Source: Oscheius tipulae
Lineage: Eukaryota; Nematoda; Chromadorea; Rhabditida; Rhabditidae
Length of the DNA stretch: 64,000 bases
Assembly (NCBI GenBank): GCA_037178975.1
Contig: JASJZH010000001.1
Location: 7,920,501-7,984,500 of the forward strand
Direction: 5' to 3'
The notes beneath the pieces are model-generated. The model worked only from the letters and a program-made list of their open reading frames with translations, was not told the DNA's origin and searched no databases. Shown here in pieces: positions 39,601-51,600 of the stretch. The translations under genes and the position numbers were made by a program. Positions within the stretch are counted from its first letter, which is position 1, and each line of letters starts with the position of its first letter.

Positions 39601-42600
39601 AGTCATCTCCAAGTGGTTGATACTGCGAAGGAACGCCTTCGGGATCGTTGAGCAGGCTGTCAGCCTCGGCAATCAATTGTGCAAGACGAGATTGGGCGGG
39701 AACGGTCTTCTTATGCAATTCCTCAGTAGCCTTCAAGTTTTGCAGTTCATCTTCGGCAGCGGCACGACGTTGCTGAAAATTATAATGATTAAGCATTCAT
39801 TTGTAATTTGTAACAATAATATGACTTGCTGCATCCAAAAATAATGTAACAAGTTACGATTTTAGAGAGTTCAAAAATTGAAAATGTAGAAAGTAACCAA
39901 CCTTGAGCAGATCTTCTGCCTTTTCGAGACGAGCGATGAGGTCATCGTATTCTCTGGCCTGTGGCTCATCAAGAGCAGCTCGGTCAGTAGTAGAAACAGA
40001 TTGGCGCAGCTTCATCAGAGCTTCTTCGTCTCTTCTGAGCTGATCGATGACATCTTCAGCAGTCTTTCCAGTCTCTACGCGAGATGTGATGGCAAGCAAA
40101 TTGTCTTCAGCATCCTTGCGAGTCGTGTTGAAAGCAGCCAGAGCAGCCAGCTTGTCACCAACCTTGGCTCCCAGCTGGTTCAATAGATCCTTGAGTCTTG
40201 ACAGATCCCATTGGCTCTTCTCGCGAAGTTCGTCACCTTGTGCTCCTTCGGGGATATCATGCATAAGAGCTTCAAGGCGTGCCTTACGGGCACCAAGATC
40301 TTCCAAGGCAGCTTGTTGTTCATCCAGATTTTCGGGAATGGCTTCAGGGCGCTGCTGTAGTTCAGCACTGATGAGCTTGATCTCGGGTGCAAGTGTATTC
40401 ACTTGAACAGCTTCATCGATAGCCTTCTTCTGCTCATCTGCCTTCTTCAACAAAACAGGTAGGCTCTCAGCTAGGTTCTTGTCAAGATCGTTGTCACTGA
40501 CGAGCGGACTGTGCTGATCAAGTCGTTGCTGATGTTCCGTTACGGCGTGCTGTAGTTGTGTGAGCTGAGACAGAAGCTGATCGACAACAGGTTGTTGAGT
40601 CTCAGGAGTAGTCGTGTCAACGGCATTCAAAGCTGATGACAGCTGTTCGAGCTGTGCCTTCAGGTTCTTGTTGTCATCTCGAAGTTCCTTCTCTTTGGGC
40701 AGAATCTTTTCCAGAGGCAATGCCAGTTCCTTGGTCTTCTGCTTAATGTCATTAGCAGTTCGGGCCAGCTGTTGAGGAAGTTCCAGTTGAGCAATCTCAT
40801 CGTTGATAGCCTTGAGCTGTGCCAATTCCATGTCAACATCAGCAAGAGGCTGTGCAGATTGAAGCTTCTCTGTAATGCTATCAAGTTGGTTCTTCTTCTC
40901 ATCCAGCAAGGTAGTCAGATCATCGGTCTTCTTCTGATCATCCAGAGACTTTTGGAGCTTGTCATCAAGGGCCTTGTTGATCTCAACAGACTTCTTAGCC
41001 AGTGCATCCTTACGATCACGGAGCTCGGCAGATGTAATGTCTCCTACGGCTTCCAACTTGGGCTGCCAATGCAGGGATTGTGTCCTTCTTGAGATCTTGA
41101 AGTTTCTGGACAGAGTCAGCAGCTTGGACGTTTGCTTCGGCAGAATTAACGGCCTGTTCAAGTTCATCCAATGCTTCAGTAGCCTTCTTCTTCTCAGCTT
41201 CGTCTGACTTCTTCTTCTCAACTTCTTGTCTGGTCTTCTCGGTGATTTCATCGATCTTCTTGCGAGCTTCATCAACTCGGCCCGTGTCCGGAACAGGTGT
41301 TACAGCTAGAAGACGGTCAGAAAGCTCGTTGGCCTTGTGTAGACGATCCTCGAGGGTAGCCAGATCTTCTTCAGCAGCTTCAGTTGACTTTTGCTTTTTG
41401 CCTTTACCCTTCTTGGCCTTCTTCTGATCAGCAGATGGTCCAAGCTCAGCAAGCTCCTTCTCAATAGCCTCCAGCTTTCTGGTAGCTTCATCAAGGGCAC
41501 TTTGCTGTTCTTCTTTGGCTTTTCGAAGTGAGTCCAACTTCTGTCGAAGCTCATCGGCATTAGCAAGCTGGGAAAGTTCGCTGTCAAGTTGCTGGATTTG
41601 GACATCGGAGAGCTGCTCAAGAGGTAGTTCTTGAAGTTGAGTCAGCCTTAAAGTCAGGATCATCAGCAGTTCGTCCTTCTCCAGTTGATCAGCATTGTTC
41701 TTGGCTGTTGCAAGCAGACCATCGAGGTACTCAAGAGCTTCTTGTACTCCGGCTAGCAATTCTGGATCGGCAGCTACATGTTTGCGTCCATGAGCAGCAT
41801 CGTCGTTCTTCTCCTTCAGCATCTGCACTTGAGCCTTGAGAGCAGGCAATTGATGTTGTTCGATGTTGGCAATAGAGTCCTTGCTCAAAGGCTGTCCGAC
41901 GAGTTGCTGAAGAGCTGCTAGTTCTTGTTGGACATGATTAGCCGATTGATGGAGGACCTTGTCATCGTCAATCTCGGCAACCAGCTCGTTCAGAATGTCA
42001 CTGTACTGCTTTTCCGTTTGTTCAGCATCGACGTCGTAGAATCGTACATCGGCATAAGCACTCTCCAGAGGATTTAGCAGTTCGGAGAGACGCTGAATGT
42101 TACGAATCTTCTCAGCGAGCACATCGGATGTGTTGTTGGCAGCAGTAAGATTGCGGAGGTCATTCTCAGCTTGCTGAATGTCTCTTCGTGGCTTGTTGAG
42201 GACATCTTCCAATGGCTGGCGAAGTCTTTCCAGCTCGGCATCGGTCTCATTGCGAGCCGTCACGAACTCTTCCCAATAAGCAGCTCTGTTCCAGAGGATA
42301 GGTGCCAGTTCTTCAGCAGCCTTGCTTGCTTGTTCCAATGATCGGACGGTTTCATCGTCAGCTGGCGCTCCATTGATGATATCCTGAGCAATGGCAATTT
42401 CCCTGCGCAAGTCATCTCCAAGTGGTTGATACTGCGAAGGAACGCCTTCGGGATCGTTGAGCAGGCTGTCAGCCTCGGCAATCAATTGTGCAAGACGAGA
42501 TTGGGCGGGAACGGTCTTCTTATGCAATTCCTCAGTAGCCTTCAAGTTTTGCAGTTCATCTTCGGCAGCGGCACGACGTTGCTGAAAATTATAATGATTA

Positions 42601-45600
42601 AGCATTCATTTGTAATTTGTAACAATAATATGACTTGCTGCATCCAAAAATAATGTAACAAGTTACGATTTTAGAGAGTTCAAAAATTGAAAATGTAGAA
42701 AGTAACCAACCTTGAGCAGATCTTCTGCCTTTTCGAGACGAGCGATGAGGTCATCGTATTCTCTGGCCTGTGGCTCATCAAGAGCAGCTCGGTCAGTAGT
42801 AGAAACAGATTGGCGCAGCTTCATCAGAGCTTCTTCGTCTCTTCTGAGCTGATCGATGACATCTTCAGCAGTCTTTCCAGTCTCTACGCGAGATGTGATG
42901 GCAAGCAAATTGTCTTCAGCATCCTTGCGAGTCGTGTTGAAAGCAGCCAGAGCAGCCAGCTTGTCACCAACCTTGGCTCCCAGCTGGTTCAATAGATCCT
43001 TGAGTCTTGACAGATCCCATTGGCTCTTCTCGCGAAGTTCGTCACCTTGTGCTCCTTCGGGGATATCATGCATAAGAGCTTCAAGGCGTGCCTTACGGGC
43101 ACCAAGATCTTCCAAGGCAGCTTGTTGTTCATCCAGATTTTCGGGAATGGCTTCAGGGCGCTGCTGTAGTTCAGCACTGATGAGCTTGATCTCGGGTGCA
43201 AGTGTATTCACTTGAACAGCTTCATCGATAGCCTTCTTCTGCTCATCTGCCTTCTTCAACAAAACAGGTAGGCTCTCAGCTAGGTTCTTGTCAAGATCGT
43301 TGTCACTGACGAGCGGACTGTGCTGATCAAGTCGTTGCTGATGTTCCGTTACGGCGTGCTGTAGTTGTGTGAGCTGAGACAGAAGCTGATCGACAACAGG
43401 TTGTTGAGTCTCAGGAGTAGTCGTGTCAACGGCATTCAAAGCTGATGACAGCTGTTCGAGCTGTGCCTTCAGGTTCTTGTTGTCATCTCGAAGTTCCTTC
43501 TCTTTGGGCAGAATCTTTTCCAGAGGCAATGCCAGTTCCTTGGTCTTCTGCTTAATGTCATTAGCAGTTCGGGCCAGCTGTTGAGGAAGTTCCAGTTGAG
43601 CAATCTCATCGTTGATAGCCTTGAGCTGTGCCAATTCCATGTCAACATCAGCAAGAGGCTGTGCAGATTGAAGCTTCTCTGTAATGCTATCAAGTTGGTT
43701 CTTCTTCTCATCCAGCAAGGTAGTCAGATCATCGGTCTTCTTCTGATCATCCAGAGACTTTTGGAGCTTGTCATCAAGGGCCTTGTTGATCTCAACAGAC
43801 TTCTTAGCCAGTGCATCCTTACGATCACGGAGCTCGGCAGATGTAATGTCTCCTACGGCTTCCAACTTGGCTGCCAATGCAGGGATTGTGTCCTTCTTGA
43901 GATCTTGAAGTTTCTGGACAGAGTCAGCAGCTTGGACGTTTGCTTCGGCAGAATTAACGGCCTGTTCAAGTTCATCCAATGCTTCAGTAGCCTTCTTCTT
44001 CTCAGCTTCGTCTGACTTCTTCTTCTCAACTTCTTGTCTGGTCTTCTCGGTGATTTCATCGATCTTCTTGCGAGCTTCATCAACTCGGCCCGTGTCCGGA
44101 ACAGGTGTTACAGCTAGAAGACGGTCAGAAAGCTCGTTGGCCTTGTGTAGACGATCCTCGAGGGTAGCCAGATCTTCTTCAGCAGCTTCAGTTGACTTTT
44201 GCTTTTTGCCTTTACCCTTCTTGGCCTTCTTCTGATCAGCAGATGGTCCAAGCTCAGCAAGCTCCTTCTCAATAGCCTCCAGCTTTCTGGTAGCTTCATC
44301 AAGGGCACTTTGCTGTTCTTCTTTGGCTTTTCGAAGTGAGTCCAACTTCTGTCGAAGCTCATCGGCATTAGCAAGCTGGGAAAGTTCGCTGTCAAGTTGC
44401 TGGATTTGGACATCGGAGAGCTGCTCAAGAGGTAGTTCTTGAAGTTGAGTCATTTTGCTGGTAATATCGTCCAAAATTTCTTGTTGTTTCAGCTGTTCTT
44501 GCTCCACTAGTGAAAGCTCTTCGATACCTGGTATTTCTTCGGGAATGACATAGTAAGGTGTCTCCTGGGCAGGATGCGGCTCAGCTGTCATTGGCAATTG
44601 AATTGGTTGAAGCAACTCTTTGATGTGCTTGAGCTTGTTCTTAATGGTTTCGGTTTTCTGCACTGGCTGCGTGAACGGAATGCTCATCCGCACCAACTCT
44701 TCAAGACGGGTAGCCTCATTAACGGCTGGCACTAGGCTGTTTGCGATTTCCTGCTTTTTGTTGTTCGTCAGCTTTTTCTTCTTTTTTAAATTTTGAGTAG
44801 CCGCAGTGTAGTCGTCCAGTTCTAGCAGAAGCGTATCAGCTACTTCGTTGAAGGTCTGTACAGTAGCTTTTCTTTCTTCCAGCTTCAGTTTTCCTGTAGC
44901 AGTTCTATCCTGAGCGTCTTTCCACGAAAGCAGACGGTAATCGCTCGGTTCCGCACCATGCAGTCGTTCTGCTAAAGCTTTGTTGGTCTCACCCTGCTCA
45001 ACGACACGGGATAGAACCGAAGAGATTGTTTCCAGAGAGCTGTTTCCGCTTGATACTTCTTTCTGAACCTCGTCGGCAACTTGTTGAGATCTGTTGAGAA
45101 GCTGCAAGATTTCGTTCGCATTTTCAGTGTCGTCGGCCAATCCAATCAGATGATCGTCTACGGAAGCAAAAACATTGAGTAGATCTTGCTCCACGCCGCA
45201 GAGAAGGTCCAATGTTTGTCCATCATCCGGATGTTCCTTGATGTAGGACTCTATGAGTGTAGAGAGTTCTGTTTTCACGTCTTCCAAGCTTGAACGAGCT
45301 TGCTCCAACTCTGCAGATGACGGGTTTTCAGACGTCTCAACATCACCAGCAGCGTAGACAAGTTCTCTGATTTCTTCCACTCTTTGCAAAACTGTTTCTC
45401 GACGTTCCAGACTTGTCGCTCGGTCGGTCAATTGTTCTTCAGTACGTTCAATCTGTTGTTGTACTTGGTGAACCTCCACGGGTGCAGTGGTCTCCAGATC
45501 CAGAAGAGACCTCTTGAGCTGCTCCAGCTGTTCACGAGCATGCTTAATTTCATCCAAAGATTTCTCGACACCGCTGGCAGTTTCAAGAGCATACTCAATC

Positions 45601-48600
45601 TCATGACTGATCTCTGCGATGCGTGAAGTCTCTGCGTGTTTCTCTTCAGGAATAGCAGCTGACGGATGTTCTTGAGAGAGTCGACGATCTACTGTTTGCA
45701 GAATGCTATCCAGCTGCTCTTCAACACCACTAATCTTTCTCATGGGCTCCACCTTGCCGGGAATCTTTTTCAGTTCTTCTTCAGCGTCATCATGTAGACG
45801 ATCAATGCTCTTTCTGGCTGTGCTTAGCATGTCATGAGCAGCCTGAAGATCTTCTTTGCTTGAGACAGAGATAGCTTCAATGCCGGTAGCCAGATCTATA
45901 GTCTCTTGAATCTTCTCGAGTTCTTCACTGATCTGTTCCTCTTTCTGTGTTTCACTGAGTCTGTCGTGGACGGCACAGAGCACATTCTTCAGGTCTTCAG
46001 CAGCATCGCCTAAGCGACGCAGGTCATCGACACTGTCCGGCTGATGTTCCAAAGTCACAAACAGCGATTCGATACTCCTTTGAGCTGAGTTCAGCATATC
46101 CTTGGTAGCAAGTAATTCTTCGTGGGTGACATTAGGAGTGGCTTCAGTTTCACTAGCCAAGTCGATAGTTTCACGAATACACTTCAGCTCGGAAATAGCA
46201 GATGTTGTAGGGAGAATGTCCTCTATGGAAGTTGAGTCAATGTGGTCTTCAACAGCCAACTTTACATTTCGAAGTTCTTGCTTGGTATTGGCAAGTTGGT
46301 CCAGGAGCTGAACATCTCCAGGATGTTTCTTCAAATGGTGGACAATGACATCTTCGGCGGATGCCAGTTGTTGATCAGCAACGTCAAGCATAGTCTTGGC
46401 AGCTTGCAATTCTTCTGGTTGTACATTCTCTGTTGTATCGATGTCACTTGCCAAATTCACAGTATCTCTGATGCTTTTCAAAATCAGCTTTGCGCCTTCT
46501 GTGGCCTCGTGTTCTTCTTTCTCCGTTCTCAAACGTTCAGACACGGCAGTGAGAGCATGATCGAGGTTCTCTTCGACGGAACTCAGCTTACGCAAAGGCT
46601 CCTGAACTTGCTCCGGATACTTCTCTTCCTTCTCTCGGATAACAGAGTGTATATCTTCCACATCTTTCTTGGCAGCTTCCAAGACTTCCTTAGCTGCTTG
46701 CAACTCGGCAGAGGATGATGTCGGCAAGTCTCCAACACTGGATGCAGCAGTCGCAGTTTCATTGATTAGATCAAGAGGGTCTTTGTCCTCCTCGGACAAC
46801 CTGGATTCTTTCAAGCGTTCATCGACGACAGTTAATACGTTCTGCAGCTTTGCCTGGATCTCGGCAAGCTTGTTAGGAGTGTCTTCGTCAGGATGTGTTC
46901 GGACATGCTCATGAACAAGAACGGTGAGGTCAGCGACGTCCTTCCTAGCAGCTTCCAGCATCTCCTTCGCAGCTTGTAGCTCCCCACTTGTTGAGTTTGG
47001 GAAGTCACCAATTTCACTGGAGTATTCAATTGTCTGACTGATGACATCAACAGCATCAATGTGTTCCCAGTCACTGTCAAGCGGTTCCTTTTCAAGTTTT
47101 TCATCAACAGCTGCTTGAGTGTTCTTCAGCTCCACCTCGACCGCGGCCAACTTATCCAACATTTTCACGTCATCTGGATGCATCTTCAAGTGACTCTCAA
47201 TAGCAGTGCGAACGTCGTCCAGATCGCGAGAAGCCACGTCCAGCATGGATTTCGCATCTTCCAATTCCTCTTTCGGAACGTCTGGAGTGTCTTCAATGCT
47301 TCCAGCGAGCGCAACACTGTTCTCGATCTTGTCAAAAGCAGCATAGACATCCGAAGGAGACTTGATCAGCTTGTTTGCTCGAATTTCGTGAAGAATCTGA
47401 TCAGCCTCCTTTAGCAGTCCAGTCAACTCCGATTTGTATTCTGGAGAAGATACAAGAGCTCCTCTTTTAATGTCCTTTTTGATTTCAAGTACGTCTTCCA
47501 CAGCCTTGTTGACCATATCCTCTGCAGCAACCAAAGCGTCTCCAACATCTGGTCCTCTCAGGAGATTTTTTGCCAGTTCAATTGTTGTTTTGACGGGCAT
47601 CAGATCCGGGAGTGACGTTGTAGAAACTTCTTCCAGCTCTCCTTCAGGAGTAGCATACTTGTCCGTGATTCTGTCATCGATTGCCGCCATGACATTTAGG
47701 AGATCCTGCTCCAAGTTCATCAGCTGGTCAAATAACTGAATGTCTGATGGATTCTGGTCCACTTCTTCGTGAATTTTTTTGACATCTTTCTTAGAAGCGG
47801 ATAACATGTCTCTGGCAGAAGTCAGCTCCTCTTTAGTGGCTTCAGGTGAGGCTGCAATGCTGCTAGCAAGGTCCACTGTGTCCCTTACGGTCAAAAGATG
47901 GATTATACCAGGTGAAATTTGTTCAGGTTCCTGAAATCAGAATTATTATATTGCATCAATGGAAGTTTACCTGGTGTACATCGGCAACAACGTCAGTTTT
48001 GACCTTTACAGGGTTAAGCATGTGCTCTACCTTTGCTAAGGCAATCATGAGATCCTTTTGTAGATCCGTAATGACATCTCTGGTTTCGGGATCGTATTTG
48101 TGAGCCACATTTCGCAGAGGGATTAGATTATTCAGTTCGGCAGCATTCAGCATTTCTTTGGCAGCAGCCAGCTCGTAGGAATTGTATTCCGGCGATCTTG
48201 TAATATCTTCTGCCAACGTGATCGTCTCCCTGATTCTAACTAGCGTAGGCCTAATATCTAGCGGTTCTTCTAGAGGAGGCGCACTTGGTTGTGGCTGTTT
48301 CTGAACTGCCGCAATCTCCGTCTGTGGCTGTTCTTCCAGCACTTGCGGTCTGTCAAGAAGTTGCAAGTTTCTCTAGAAGTTTTTAAGTGGACAAGATCGA
48401 AACATATGGTTACCTTGACACTGTTGATCTTCTCAAGAACGGCAGGTGGCTGCACTCTGGTCTCAATAGACAGAATTTCTTCCACGACTTGAATAATTGT
48501 GGTGACCGTGTTGCTGACCATGACAAATACTCTCTTTCTCCTTTTCGGAGATTGTGAGCCTTCACGGCTTCCAGATTCGACTACGTCGCATTCTACATAG

Positions 48601-51600
48601 GTTCTAGACTTATTGCTAATGACCTAAGGAAACGTTTAGAACAGAATATAGTGAGGCTACCTTTAAAAGATCCATCTGCATTTGGACGTGGTCCAATTCA
48701 CTAACTATGTCAATTTCTCTGGCTTCTCGTTGACGAACACGGTTTTCCAGCTGAGCTAGATCCGCTAAGATTTCTTCTTGTTTCTTCGTCAAGGCAGTTT
48801 CTTCATCGATTTCCGCTTGAAGTTTGTCTCTCAATTCCTAGAAAATCCAGTGAATAGTAGAAAGCATGTAATGTACAATAATTTGTCCTCGGAGATGGAA
48901 AAGTCGGTGCTTGGTTGCTTCTACAGTCGGATCGTTGTCGTTCTGCAGCAGCACTGCTAGATAAGCCTCCAAGCGGCCGTCGAGGCTCTGAAAACTTTAG
49001 TTTATACAAAAAAAATATTACGCAGCGGATGGGAGCTATAACATCAAAATGCCGATAACTATAAAGACGCGAACAGTGAGACGTGGACGATTTGGATTAG
49101 TCCTACCAGAAGTTTTTGAAGATCCAGAAGAGCAAGAGACATCGTCTTTGGTCCCAACAGATAGCTTTCATGTATGGCTCTAAGCTTCTGAGTCACATAG
49201 GTCAAATGATCATCCGAGGGCTGAGCATCGGACGAGACGGACATAACAGAAGATGGTCTTTCAAGGGCCTCAGATGATGCAAGAGATGAGATAGAGATCT
49301 AGAAGTTATTTTAAACGAGATAAAAATGGGCTACCTGGGATTGGGAAATTCCTGAGCCGGGGATATGGAGCGGCAGACCTTCTGCGGTGGGAAGGTCATA
49401 CTGTCGGAGGCGATCGCGCAGTGTATAGAAACGGCCGATGAGCAACTGGATGTGCTCTTTGTTGGGGACGTTCAAACGTTCCAGTTTGTTAACAAGACGC
49501 TGATATGTCATGACAACACGGAGCACATTTGCCAATTGATCTTTTCTGGCTGACAGGTCCTGAAATTACACCTGATATGGTATGAAATAAAAATTAACCT
49601 GGACAGTCTCAATGTTGTCAACATCTTGCTCAGCTGAGGCGAGCCACAGTTCGAATGTAGCCAACTTGGAGGTCAGTTTCTCCCCATTCTTTCTGAGTTT
49701 TTGTGAGTGAGACTTGGCACGGAAGATTTTTCCATCAAGAGCTAGAGCCTTCCTCTCTAAGTCTGCAAGCTCTGGACGGAATTGTTGGCGGATTGATGGA
49801 CCGAGGCTGTTCTCAATTTCTCCTACTTCTTCTTTCCACTGAGCATATTGGGTTTCCGAAACGACTTGAAGCTCTTCGAAGCGTCCAGTTTGGATAAGGA
49901 GCAGCACTTCCTCTTCCAGAACTCTAAACTTCGAGTTGAGCTCATCAATTCGTTTCAGAAGGATCATTCCAATCATCTCGGTCCGTTGCGTCTTCCTCCT
50001 TTCCACAAGAGAAGTGAGCTTTTCAAATTCTTTCTTATGGTGAGGCTCACGTTGACTATCTTTCAGTTCTTCCCATGCACGATGATCAACCTGTGAAAAT
50101 AAAAAATTTTAAACAACAGATATGATTACTACCTCTTCTTCCTGCTTCAATCGTTCAATTGCTTCCAATGGCAGTCCTTCGGAAGTCAATTTTCTATCCA
50201 GTAGTTGTTCTAGGGTTCGCGAAAGCGACTCAAATGACAGCATTGTCTCCTAAGAACAAATTTTCTTCTAAGGAAACATGGAAGTTCTTACTTCGCCAAG
50301 TTGCTTCTTGCGGAACACTCGGATAGCAGCCGTTGTAGAGAGATCGGAAACGTTCATTTCGGCTGAATCTCCAAGTTGGCGAAGTCGCTGAGCTTGACCT
50401 TCGAGTCGCACACACAGGTCGTTAATCTAAATCAGATAAAAGTTAAATTAGTAATAACAACCAGAACCAATCGTTGTGGGTCGGTAGGTTGGTCGCTGGA
50501 GGTGGCGAGTTGACTGATGTCGGTCGAAGCATCGGTAGACGAGCAGAATTCACGAACAGCAGCCAAGAATTCTCGGCGTCGGCCCATCAATTCTTTCAGT
50601 TTGTCTTTTTCATAAATAAGCATGTTCAGTCTAAAAGAATAGTTTGTGTAACCTTAGAAAACACTAACTTTTCGTTGACTCTGTCAAACTCCAATTGGAA
50701 GAAAGAGCCTTGGATGGCTCCCAACTCTTCCTTCAAGGTTTCAGCATCACGGCGCCATTCGCCTTCACATCTCTCGATCAGGACATCGAGTTCGTTGTCA
50801 ACGTGTGGCACCTGAAAACTCTTGGTTAAATACTCTTACAATCCGTGGTTTCGTCATTCTGTCTCAGGTTACAACGTCGGAGACATGCAGCTGTTTGACT
50901 TTGTCCATTTAACTCTTGCTCTTTCAAAAAAAAAAGTGAAAATCCCAGTCATAAACACTTGGGTTGGATATAAAGTTATTTAAAAGTCCAAGAAATACTT
51001 TAGATTTGGTTCATATGTCTACGCTGCTTTTGACAAGATCGAGAACAGTGTTGCGCTCGCTGGAAGCACTGAAGACACTCCAGACGTTCCGAAAGAGACA
51101 TTGGAAGAAGCGAAAACCATGCTGAATGTGGCTTTCGCGATCTGGACACACTGCTGTTGCGAGCCACTTGAAGACATATCTACATGACGTGAAAATTTTA
51201 GCAGTGAATCGAGTAAAAGTAATAATTTTTTTCAGAAACCAAGTGTAACCGTTGCAGCTTTCAATCTGATTCAATATTTTTGAGTGCAGCTTACAATACC
51301 ATGGTAGAATCGATTACTTCTAAGTTCGAAAGCTGAGTCATCCTTTCGCCGCTACCGAACACTTGATTTTTCTAGCGAATTAACACGCGCGACACGGCAA
51401 GTCGCCGTCGACCTTTTCAATTAAAGCAGCGATTGGAATCTCCTCGAAGGACGAAGAGCGCACGAAATCAATAATCCCCTCAGAACTACATTTATCGAAG
51501 AAAAAAAGTTAAGCCCACCTGTGCCAGAGTAATCGTATTCCATTGCGCGTTACGTGCTCTGAGCGAACGCACGGCGTCGTAGAAATTCTGGAGTCTCTTG

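Larger units (their letters stand above)
22696..44452 (-). repeat. 2808-bp near-identical tandem exon-intron array in anc-1 (about 7.75 copies)
   Basis: About 21.8 kb consists of head-to-tail copies of a 2808-bp unit: a 2679-bp exon (893 codons, phase 0 on both sides) and a 129-bp intron. Homology begins at 22696 inside the last partial copy and ends at 44452 inside the first partial copy. Introns and synonymous sites are as conserved as the coding sequence. I found only one silent difference (26268), a few 1-2 base indels, and minor changes in the terminal partial copy. The encoded unit is almost entirely predicted coiled coil or helix, rich in E, K, Q, L and A, with a KKAKKGKGKKQKS basic patch. 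Phase symmetry lets copy number change without disturbing the frame. Confidence 0.97.

Noticed and set aside
23010-42605. Seven separate genes, each encoding a 916-residue protein
   Set aside because: Splice signals, phase-0 ends and continuity with CH and KASH exons show that they are exons of one gene; the apparent ATG and stop lie in introns.
23157-43215. Recurring plus-strand open frames within every array unit (for example 61, 119 and 144 codons)
   Set aside because: They are antisense shadows of the repeated coding exon and repeat only because the unit repeats.
22696-44452. CRISPR array or satellite DNA
   Set aside because: The unit is 2.8 kb and coding, with no short repeat-spacer structure, and the genome is eukaryotic.
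51011-51274. Minus-strand open frame as an anc-1 exon
   Set aside because: It is the antisense of an inverted copy of anc-1 coding sequence; reading it as an exon would give non-ANC-1 sequence.
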